Below, in pieces: positions 1 to 5,655 of a DNA stretch of 8,987 bases. The stretch is from assembly GCA_037138595.1 (NCBI GenBank), contig JBAXIB010000039.1, forward strand, positions 1 to 8,987. The letters run 5' to 3'. Below the pieces are notes generated by a model. It saw only the letters and a list, made by a program, of their open reading frames with translations. It had not been told where the DNA came from and did no database searches. How positions within the stretch are numbered: the first letter of the stretch is position 1; each line of letters opens with the position of its first letter. The stretch is from UBA4742 sp037138595. GTDB taxonomy: Bacteria; Actinomycetota; Acidimicrobiia; Acidimicrobiales; Acidimicrobilacustridaceae. Made by a program: the position numbers and the translations under genes.

Positions 1-35
1 TTCGACGCGGGTGTCATTAGAGAGCGAGGGTCAGA

Positions 36-542
36 ATGGGCGTTGAACGGGACTTTTTCTCGGCACAAAATGAGCTTGCCGGCGTTGAGGTTCTCGATGT
101 CGCTGCCATGGAATTGATCTTCCAAATCGAATGCAGCGGCGAGGATTTTTACAACGCGATCGCTGATCGAATCAATAATGACGAAGCAGCGATACTCCTT
201 CGTCGAAATGGGCGCGAGGAGGTTGGCCATGCCCGTCGCATCCAGCGTGCGATCGCGATAAAGACTGGTTCAGACTACGAGCCGTCAGCTGCACTTTTAG
301 AACGGCTGCCAGTCCCGTTGCCTGACGACATTTCGCCAGAGGTGTTTCCCCTTATCGTTCAAGGTGAGATCGCGGGCGATGCCGGATATCAGCGATGGGC
401 TGATAGAGAAAGCGATCCAGAGATTGCTCGGTTGTTACGTTTAAATGGTCGTGAAGAGACGATCCACGCCGAACGGGTGAGCCAAGTGATGGCGATCCTT
501 GCGGCTGCGCAGTCGGATACGACTGCGAAACAATCGACCTAA
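36..542 (+). CDS. Ferritin-like (rubrerythrin-type) diiron four-helix protein
   Basis: This 168-aa protein has no signal peptide and is probably cytoplasmic. Two half-bundles are visible. Helix A carries E32 and helix B carries E62-x-x-H65; helix C carries E111 and helix D carries E141-x-x-H144. This E...ExxH...E...ExxH layout is that of ferritin-like and rubrerythrin diiron carboxylate proteins, which oxidise Fe(II) or reduce peroxide. No rubredoxin-type CxxC module is present, so it is not a full rubrerythrin. The two halves are clearly duplicates: the motif LLRxNGREExxH occurs at 54-65 and again at 133-144. The ATG at 36 follows GAGGG (26-30) at 5-nt spacing. A short polar tail (about 157-168) is probably disordered. 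The exact reaction cannot be assigned from sequence. The next gene begins 52 bp downstream on the same strand, and the gap contains a strong palindrome. Confidence 0.8.
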   Translation: MGVERDFFSAQNELAGVEVLDVAAMELIFQIECSGEDFYNAIADRINNDEAAILLRRNGREEVGHARRIQRAIAIKTGSDYEPSAALLERLPVPLPDDISPEVFPLIVQGEIAGDAGYQRWADRESDPEIARLLRLNGREETIHAERVSQVMAILAAAQSDTTAKQST

Positions 543-556
543 ATGTGGGCCAGCCT

Positions 557-572
557 TTCCGGTCGACCGGAA
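557..572. promoter_or_regulatory. 16-bp perfect palindrome nested in a larger inverted repeat
   Basis: TTCCGGTCGACCGGAA is a perfect dyad in the 52-bp gap between the ferritin-like gene and the adenosyltransferase. It is enclosed by a second inverted repeat, CAGCCT (551-556) with AGGCTG (582-587). The outer right arm covers part of the likely ribosome binding site GGTAGG (579-584) of the next gene. It could be an operator for a dimeric repressor, an RNA structure that controls translation, or a terminator without a T-tract. No T-run follows, so a classical intrinsic terminator is the least likely. The symmetry is observed; the function is inferred. Confidence 0.5.
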
Positions 573-594
573 CCCGCCGGTAGGCTGCTCGCCC

Positions 595-1146
595 ATGAAG
601 ATCTATACCCGCAAGGGTGACGACGGAACGACCGGATTGCTTTATGGCGGACGGATCGCGAAGGATGCTCCGGCACCAACCGCCTATGGCACAGTGGACG
701 AAGCGCAAGCTTCGATTGGCGTGGCGCGAGCGGAGGTGAATGCTGATCCTGGATCAAGTCCAGGAGAGCTTGGCGAGATGTTGTTGACGATCGAGCGCGA
801 TCTTTGGGTTTTGATGGCCGAGTTGGCAACCGATCCAGACAACCGCGACCGGCTCGTGCCAGGGCAAAGTTCCATGACCGCGGAGATGGTGACCGCACTC
901 GAAGCGGTGATCGACGAAGTGAGTTCGAATTTCGACCCGCCGACTGAATTCGTCGTCCCTGGTCAGTCGAAGGTGGCAGCGTTGCTTGACGTCGCACGCA
1001 CGGTTGTGCGTCGCGCTGAGCGCGACTCAGTAGCGGTTGCATCCGACGGTTCATTTGCATTGCCGTATTTGAACCGCCTGAGCGATCTGCTCTGGACATT
1101 GGCGAGATGGCAAGAAGGAACTTCACTCGCGACCCGCGACCTTTAA
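595..1146 (+). CDS. pduO: PduO-type cob(I)alamin adenosyltransferase
   Basis: This 183-aa protein has the usual length for the family. It is predicted to transfer the adenosyl group of ATP to cob(I)alamin, making adenosylcobalamin for enzymes such as methylmalonyl-CoA mutase or B12-dependent ribonucleotide reductase. The N-terminus has the ATP-binding signature TRKGDDGTTGLLYGGR (residues 5-20), then YGTVDEAQASIG, the FVVPGQS segment, the VRRAERDSV helix with the conserved arginines, and a C-terminal YLNRLSDLLWTLAR. These mark the MMAB/PduO family, not CobA/BtuR or EutT. The ATG at 595 is preferred because the family begins just before the TRKGD motif; the longer in-frame TTG at 499 would run into the upstream gene and adds unrelated residues. 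A modest RBS, GGTAGG, lies 10 nt upstream. pepA follows 28 bp after the stop, so the two are probably co-transcribed. No B12-dependent enzyme is inside the window. Confidence 0.93.
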   Translation: MKIYTRKGDDGTTGLLYGGRIAKDAPAPTAYGTVDEAQASIGVARAEVNADPGSSPGELGEMLLTIERDLWVLMAELATDPDNRDRLVPGQSSMTAEMVTALEAVIDEVSSNFDPPTEFVVPGQSKVAALLDVARTVVRRAERDSVAVASDGSFALPYLNRLSDLLWTLARWQEGTSLATRDL

Positions 1147-1174
1147 AAGGCCGCAACTGACAAGGAAGCTCACC

Positions 1175-2695
1175 ATGCCCATTACGTTTTCGCTTTCGAA
1201 AACTGCGCCTACGACAGTCGATGCAGTTGCCATTGGTGTGTGTTCTGACCGGATGGACACGGTGCATTCGTGGGGACCACAGACAAAGTCCTTTCTAAAC
1301 AGCGTCGGATTCGCCGGTCGGCTTGGTCAGGTGGCGGCGATGGTCGGGGTGCCAGTTTCTGAGGGTTCTGCGGGTCCCGACGGCCAACATGGCGCCGACG
1401 AACCGGCGCCGACATCGCTTTTCGTTGGGTTGGGACCGGAAGGACAACTTGGCGCCACACAATTTCGGCGGGCCAGCGGAGCGCTGGCCCGAGCCGCGTC
1501 GAACCACAAGACTGTGGCGGTTCAGTTGCTTGACGCTGGAGGTGATCCAGCAAAACGAGGGCAGTATGCCCAAGCGGTCGCGGAAGGCGTCGTTCTCGGG
1601 GCCTACCAATTTACGAACTACAAGTCTGATGCGAAGTCGTCGAAGCTCGAACACATCATCGTGATTGGTGGTGGTGGAAATCGAGTGGTCGCCGCGCTCA
1701 ACATGGGTCTTCGGATCGCCGACGCGGTGGTTTTCGCGCGCGATTTGGTCAATACCCCCGGCGGCGATCTCACGCCGCGCGCATTGGCCGAAGCGGCCGT
1801 GGAGATTGCCGAACGTGAAGGATTGCAAATAAGTGTGCTTGACGAAGTCGACATCGCCGAAGCAGGTCTCGGCGGGCTTCTTGGTGTGAACCGTGGCTCT
1901 CAGCAGCCACCGCGATGTATCGAACTGTGTTGGGCGCCTCCCGGTGCGAACGGATCGCTCGCGTTGGTGGGCAAGGGCATCACCTTTGACTCTGGTGGCC
2001 TCTCGTTGAAGACAGCGGCGGGAATGATGACGATGAAAGGCGACATGGGCGGAGCTGCAGCAATCCTGGGTGCAATGTCGGTCGTTGCGGAAGTCGCTCC
2101 TCGTACAAAGGTCACGGCGTACATTCCATGCACCGACAACATGACTGGCGGCGATGCGATGCGAGTCGGTGATGTGTTGCGTATCCGTAACGGCAAAACC
2201 GTGGAAGTGCTGAATACCGATGCCGAAGGACGACTTATCCTGGCCGATGGTCTATCCCTGGCGAGTGAAGCCTCGCCCGACGCAATCATCGATGTGGCGA
2301 CACTGACGGGAGCGTCGATTATCGCTCTTGGTTCGAAGGTGACCGCAATCATGGGCACTCATGTCGGTTGGATTGATCAAATCACCGCAGCAGCGGATCG
2401 AACTGGCGAGCACATCTGGAATCTTCCACTGGTGGAGGATTATCGCCTGGAACTCGAATCTGATGTCGCTGATCTGAAAAACATCGGAAAACCTGGGGGT
2501 CCAGGGGCTATTCTCGCAGCGCTCTTTTTGCGTGAGTTCGTCGCCGATGAAATTCCATGGGCCCATCTCGACATTGCCGGACCTGCTTGGAGTGACTCCG
2601 ATGATTTAGAGATCGTAAAGGGCGGTACCGGTTGGGGTGTTCGGTTGCTGATTGAAACCGCACGAACGTTTAAGCGACCGTCGCGCCGTTTGTGA
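1175..2695 (+). CDS. pepA: Leucyl aminopeptidase, M17 family (PepA)
   Basis: This 506-aa cytosolic protein is full length for M17. It is predicted to be a hexameric two-metal exopeptidase that removes N-terminal residues (Leu preferred) from peptides. All catalytic residues can be placed at a constant offset of 17 from bovine lens aminopeptidase: metal ligands K267, D272, D290, D349 and E351, and catalytic K279 and R353. The hallmark NTDAEGRL is at 347-354 and the GKGITFDSGGLSLK block is at 266-279. Residues 1 to about 170 form the variable N-terminal domain. The ATG at 1175 follows AAGGA (1162-1166), a good RBS 8 nt upstream. The gene sits 28 bp behind the adenosyltransferase, which suggests an operon. 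Its last 26 bases overlap the 3' end of the opposite-strand gene. In some bacteria PepA also binds DNA; nothing here speaks for or against that. Confidence 0.95.
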   Translation: MPITFSLSKTAPTTVDAVAIGVCSDRMDTVHSWGPQTKSFLNSVGFAGRLGQVAAMVGVPVSEGSAGPDGQHGADEPAPTSLFVGLGPEGQLGATQFRRASGALARAASNHKTVAVQLLDAGGDPAKRGQYAQAVAEGVVLGAYQFTNYKSDAKSSKLEHIIVIGGGGNRVVAALNMGLRIADAVVFARDLVNTPGGDLTPRALAEAAVEIAEREGLQISVLDEVDIAEAGLGGLLGVNRGSQQPPRCIELCWAPPGANGSLALVGKGITFDSGGLSLKTAAGMMTMKGDMGGAAAILGAMSVVAEVAPRTKVTAYIPCTDNMTGGDAMRVGDVLRIRNGKTVEVLNTDAEGRLILADGLSLASEASPDAIIDVATLTGASIIALGSKVTAIMGTHVGWIDQITAAADRTGEHIWNLPLVEDYRLELESDVADLKNIGKPGGPGAILAALFLREFVADEIPWAHLDIAGPAWSDSDDLEIVKGGTGWGVRLLIETARTFKRPSRRL

Positions 2696-3428
2696 CCGCA
2701 GCAGGCGCGTCCTGATGTCGATCGACTGCCCATTGCACGGCGTCATGAGCGATAGCGGGATGAAAGCGCCAGCGGTGAAGTTGGCGTTCGGTGCTGGCTA
2801 GGTCTTCGCCAAGTTCAAGCAATGACAGCGCCAGGTGGCGGGCTCGGCGTTTGAGTTGTTCGACAGTGTCGACATCGACATGGGCCTCGATCCACGTCGC
2901 GTGTTCGGCTTGAAGCGTTGGGGTTAATCGCACGACTTGCCCGCGAGTCAGGGGCGGTAACTTACGGCGAACCTCAAGGTGATCTAGCCCCTGCCAACGG
3001 GCCCCACCGAATCGGCAGACGCGATCGACAGTGCGCATGAACGGTGATTGGCGTCCGCCACGCATGCCCACGCCAAGTGAGCGCGCGGTGTCGGTGACAT
3101 CAAGCGTGAATCCATCGGGGTGTTGATCAAGGTCGTTGGCAAGGCGCCGCATGAGTAGCACCGTCGACGGGCCGACAATGCCGAGCCAAAAACGTTCGAC
3201 ATAGTCAGAGCGCGGGTCGTGCCCGAGACGATCGATGAGTGGATCAGGCCATGGTTGGACGCCAAGTTCGGTCAAGACCGTGTGTCCGTCGGCCTGGTTT
3301 TCGTCCGGTCGGTTTTGGCTTGCCTGGTTTTGGCTTGCCTGGTTTTGGCTTGCCTGGTTTTGGCTTGGATGGGTTCGGTTGAGGTGCAGTGAGTCAGGTG
3401 TCGTTGAAGGAATTACGAGTTCAGGCAT
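2670..3428 (-). CDS. Uncharacterised protein with N-terminal SQNQA pentapeptide repeat
   Basis: This 252-aa protein is not assigned to a named family. Residues 1-50 are low complexity and Gln/Asn/Ser-rich, with three exact SQNQA units (22-36) followed by SQNRP and DENQA (37-46). The rest is a folded, mostly helical domain of about 200 aa. It includes a GIVGPSTVLLMRRLA segment, a GFTLDVTDTARSLGVGMRGGRQSPFMRTVDRVCRFG stretch (quoted here in part by its key features: an acidic helix, a glycine-rich turn, then a basic helix), RRKLPPLTRGQVVRL, and a C-terminal charged helical region. I have a vague recollection of similar conserved hypothetical proteins in actinobacteria, without a function. The start is well supported: AGGAG (3435-3439, minus strand) sits 6 nt from the ATG. 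No signal peptide or membrane segment is seen. It converges on pepA with a 26-bp overlap and diverges from the sirtuin gene. Confidence 0.75.
   Translation of the reverse strand: MPELVIPSTTPDSLHLNRTHPSQNQASQNQASQNQASQNRPDENQADGHTVLTELGVQPWPDPLIDRLGHDPRSDYVERFWLGIVGPSTVLLMRRLANDLDQHPDGFTLDVTDTARSLGVGMRGGRQSPFMRTVDRVCRFGGARWQGLDHLEVRRKLPPLTRGQVVRLTPTLQAEHATWIEAHVDVDTVEQLKRRARHLALSLLELGEDLASTERQLHRWRFHPAIAHDAVQWAVDRHQDAPAAVTNGATVA
3296..3370 (-). repeat. 15-bp in-frame tandem repeat (pentapeptide coding)
   Basis: The plus-strand unit is GGTTTTGGCTTGCCT. Copies at 3311-3325, 3326-3340 and 3341-3355 are identical. The copy at 3356-3370 matches at 13 of 15 positions, and a degraded in-phase copy lies at 3296-3310. 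Read on the minus strand the array encodes SQNQA units near the N-terminus of the uncharacterised protein. The unit length is a multiple of three, so gain or loss of a copy would keep the reading frame. Confidence 0.9.
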
Positions 3429-3484
3429 GTGATGCTCCTGTTGTCCGCCGTGGGTCTGGAACTTGCTCTAAAGTGTCTTCTGAG

Positions 3485-3510
3485 TTTTCAGTACTTTTCA
3501 GCCCTTTACA
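3485..3510. promoter_or_regulatory. Helically phased direct repeats in a divergent intergenic region
   Basis: TTTTCAG occurs at 3485-3491 and again at 3495-3501, and a looser version, TTTACAC, starts at 3505. The period is 10 bp, about one turn of DNA. The site lies between the divergent uncharacterised gene and the sirtuin gene, where promoters for both are expected. A TTGACA-like -35 on the minus strand (3533-3538) is nearby, but I found no matching -10 at 16-18 bp. The site could bind a regulator that recognises direct repeats, but this is weak and inferential. Confidence 0.25.
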
Positions 3511-3589
3511 CACTTCCAGTTGCATGACGCACTGTCAAGGGTCGGAGAGACAGTTCGCTCAGTCGCGCAAACTCGGTCACGATCATGAC

Positions 3590-4375
3590 GTGGGAGACGA
3601 TCCGATCGAACTCGCAGCAGTTGACGCCGCGGCGTGTGCGGCGGCCCGCGCCATCATTGAAAAAGCGCGCCGTATCGTGGTGCTGACCGGTGCCGGCATT
3701 TCGACCGACTCGGGCATCCCTGACTTTCGTGGCCCGAATGGTGTTTGGACGAAGAATCCGAAGGCAGAACGGACGTCAACCATCACCAACTATGTGAGCG
3801 ACCCCGATGTACGTCGGTCGGCATGGCAAGGACGCATGCAGTGGATGGCCGAACCGCGCCAACCAAACGATGGTCATCGCTGGCTAGCGACCCTTGAGCG
3901 TCGGGGTGCGCTTGACACATTGGTCACGCAGAATATTGATGGCCTCCACCAAGCTGGAGGATCTGACCCAAGTCGCGTCGTCGAAATTCACGGGACCATT
4001 CACGACGTTGTCTGTCTCGAATGCGGCGAACGCTCGCCGATGGGAAACACGCTCGAGCGGGTTGCGGCGGGGGAGGATGACCCTCATTGTCAATTGTGCG
4101 GTGGCATGTTGAAATCAGCAACGATTTCGTTTGGTCAAGATCTGCGCACCGAAGATCTCGACCGAGCGTTTGGTGCCGCATCGGCCTGCGACGTGCTGCT
4201 GGCAATCGGCTCAACCCTCGCGGTATTCCCGGTGGCGAACATGGTTCCAATCGCTCAACAGAACAAAGCTGACATCATCATCGTGAACGCGGAGCCGACC
4301 GCGATGGACCATTTAGCCAGTGTGGTCATCCGCGGCTCAATTACTGAAATCCTGGCAATAATCATTGGGGAATAG
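3590..4375 (+). CDS. Sir2-family NAD-dependent protein deacylase (sirtuin)
   Basis: From the GTG at 3590 this is a 261-aa cytosolic sirtuin, the normal bacterial size. It is predicted to remove acetyl or other acyl groups from lysines using NAD+, giving O-acyl-ADP-ribose and nicotinamide. Seen motifs are GAGISTDSGIPDFR (34-47), TQNIDGLH (113-120), the catalytic H134 in IHGT, and a zinc ribbon made of C142/C145 and C167/C170. The FRGPNGVWT segment and the lack of the Tyr/Arg pair of SIRT5-like enzymes suggest a SIRT6/7-like or related bacterial class, not a CobB-type desuccinylase; this subclass call is inference. The start is uncertain. No strong Shine-Dalgarno precedes the GTG. An in-frame ATG at 3524 and a GTG at 3389 exist, but the latter overlaps the divergent gene and both add residues unlike sirtuins. 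The gene is followed by a 94-bp gap before moeZ. Confidence 0.92.
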   Translation: MGDDPIELAAVDAAACAAARAIIEKARRIVVLTGAGISTDSGIPDFRGPNGVWTKNPKAERTSTITNYVSDPDVRRSAWQGRMQWMAEPRQPNDGHRWLATLERRGALDTLVTQNIDGLHQAGGSDPSRVVEIHGTIHDVVCLECGERSPMGNTLERVAAGEDDPHCQLCGGMLKSATISFGQDLRTEDLDRAFGAASACDVLLAIGSTLAVFPVANMVPIAQQNKADIIIVNAEPTAMDHLASVVIRGSITEILAIIIGE

Positions 4376-4391
4376 CACGCTGGCGTAATTG

Positions 4392-4419
4392 TTGACCAAG
4401 TTGGTAACCTTTCTCTATT
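4392..4419 (+). promoter_or_regulatory. Candidate promoter of the rhodanese-ThiF gene
   Basis: A -35-like TTGACC (4392-4397) is followed after 16 bp by TCTATT (4414-4419), which matches 4 of 6 bases of the -10 consensus. It lies in the 94-bp gap after the sirtuin stop and about 50 bp ahead of the next ATG. This is a consensus match by eye only. Read-through from the sirtuin gene remains possible. Confidence 0.3.
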
Positions 4420-4423
4420 GACC

Positions 4424-4441
4424 GACTCGGTGCTCCGAGTC
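4424..4441. other. Perfect 7-bp hairpin ahead of the rhodanese-ThiF gene
   Basis: GACTCGG and CCGAGTC flank a TGCT loop, giving a perfect 7-bp stem between the candidate promoter and the ribosome binding site GAGAGG (4455-4460). No T-run follows on either strand, so it is not a standard intrinsic terminator. It may end sirtuin transcription with help, sit in the 5' leader of moeZ, or act as a protein binding site. Confidence 0.4.
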
Positions 4442-4469
4442 CCCACGCCGCGACGAGAGGCATCAGCCG

Positions 4470-5645
4470 ATGGCCAGCTTCCGAGATTTACTCACCCAGA
4501 CAAAATCCGAGATCCGCGAGGTCGATACGGCTACCGCCGAGACCATGCGAGCCAACGCGCAAGCAGTTGTGCTTGATGTGCGTGAGCCTGACGAATATGA
4601 GCAGGGCGCCATTCCGGGTTCGATTCATATTCCGCGAGGAAACCTCGAAAGCGCCATCGAGGGTCGCGTGCCGGATCATGACACTCCGCTGATTGTGTTT
4701 TGCGCCGGTGGGGTTCGCTCAGCGTTCGCCACCAAGACTTTGGGCGAGCTCGGATATAGCGACGTTGTGTCGGTGCAGGGGGGTTTCAATCGGTGGAAAG
4801 ACGAAGATCGCGATTGGCGCGCGCCGCGAACCCTTGATCCGGCTCAACGAAATCGCTACCAGCGCCACCTGCTGTTGCCCGAAGTGGGCGAAGCCGGACA
4901 GATGAAACTGCTTGATGCCAAGGTGCTCATGCTCGGCGCGGGCGGGCTGGGTTCACCCGCGGCGATGTACTTGGCCGCGGCTGGCGTCGGAACCATCGGC
5001 ATCATCGACATGGACGTTGTCGATGCATCGAATTTGCAGCGTCAGATTTTGCACAATCTTGATCGGATTGGCGACCGTAAGGTTGATTCGGCCAAAAAGA
5101 CGTTGACGGCAATGAACCCCGACATCAATGTCGTGACCTATGACGTGCGGCTTGGTGCTGACAACGTGATGGCGATTCTCGCCGATTACGACCTTGTGGT
5201 TGACGGCACGGACAACTTTCCCACTCGGTACTTGGTCAATGACGCATCCGTAAAACTGGGCCTGCCCATTGTTCACGGCTCGATTTTTCGGTTCGAGGGT
5301 ATGGTCACGGTGTTCGACCCAACTCGTGGTCCGACCTACCGCGACATGGTTCCCGAGCCGCCGCCGGCGGAGATGGCACCCTCGTGCGCTGAAGCAGGCG
5401 TGTTAGGAGTCCTGCCGGGCATCGTGGGTTCGATTCAGGCGCTCGAGGCGATCAAGCTCATTTTGGATCTTGGCGAACCGTTGATCGGTCGCCTGTTGAC
5501 CTTTGACTCGCTTGAAGAAGACTTCCGCACCTATAACTTGCGGCCCGACCCAGCCAACGAAGTGACCTGGGAGAATCGAGATCGAGTCACGATTGTCGAA
5601 CTCGACGGCCTCTGCATGCCCGCTCCGCTGCAGGCGCCCGCCTAG
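4470..5645 (+). CDS. moeZ: Rhodanese-ThiF/MoeB fusion, sulfur-carrier adenylyltransferase/sulfurtransferase (MoeZ-like)
   Basis: This 391-aa cytosolic protein is an E1-like enzyme predicted to adenylate the C-terminal glycine of a small sulfur carrier (MoaD, ThiS or CysO type) and pass sulfur to it, for molybdopterin, thiamine or cysteine synthesis. An N-terminal rhodanese domain (about 17-115) has the active-site loop CAGGVRS with C78. The ThiF/MoeB domain (about 130-365) begins with RYQRHLLLPEVG. It has the nucleotide loop LGAGGLG (155-161), SNLQRQILH, and C306 in PSCAEAGVLG. The CxxC pairs that bind zinc in E. coli MoeB are absent (TYRDMVP and DPANEVTW at those places), as in mycobacterial MoeZ. 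Canonical MoeZ has ThiF first and rhodanese last; here the order is reversed, and the C-terminus is a short tail. GAGAGG lies 9 nt before the ATG. A membrane protein gene follows after 10 bp. Confidence 0.9.
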   Translation: MASFRDLLTQTKSEIREVDTATAETMRANAQAVVLDVREPDEYEQGAIPGSIHIPRGNLESAIEGRVPDHDTPLIVFCAGGVRSAFATKTLGELGYSDVVSVQGGFNRWKDEDRDWRAPRTLDPAQRNRYQRHLLLPEVGEAGQMKLLDAKVLMLGAGGLGSPAAMYLAAAGVGTIGIIDMDVVDASNLQRQILHNLDRIGDRKVDSAKKTLTAMNPDINVVTYDVRLGADNVMAILADYDLVVDGTDNFPTRYLVNDASVKLGLPIVHGSIFRFEGMVTVFDPTRGPTYRDMVPEPPPAEMAPSCAEAGVLGVLPGIVGSIQALEAIKLILDLGEPLIGRLLTFDSLEEDFRTYNLRPDPANEVTWENRDRVTIVELDGLCMPAPLQAPA

Positions 5646-5655
5646 ATTCGTCGGG

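Noticed and set aside
499..594. Upstream TTG start for the adenosyltransferase
   Set aside because: It would overlap the ferritin-like gene and add 32 residues unlike the family, whose conserved N-terminus begins at the ATG at 595.
539..1267. 242-aa open frame on the minus strand
   Set aside because: It lies opposite the well-identified adenosyltransferase, has an Arg/Ser/Pro-rich composition typical of an antisense shadow, and shows no recognisable motif.
1295..1828. 177-aa open frame on the minus strand within pepA
   Set aside because: Antisense shadow of the pepA N-terminal domain, with no domain or plausible start context.
3311..3370. Possible CRISPR-like or intergenic repeat array
   Set aside because: Units are only 15 bp, directly abutting with no spacers, and fall in frame inside a coding region.
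3389..3523. Upstream GTG start for the sirtuin
   Set aside because: It overlaps the divergent gene including its start and RBS, and encodes residues unrelated to sirtuins.
3510..3538. Minus-strand promoter from TTGACA at 3533-3538
   Set aside because: The -35 match is perfect, but no acceptable -10 occurs at 16-18 bp; the nearest, TGTAAA, is 22 bp away.
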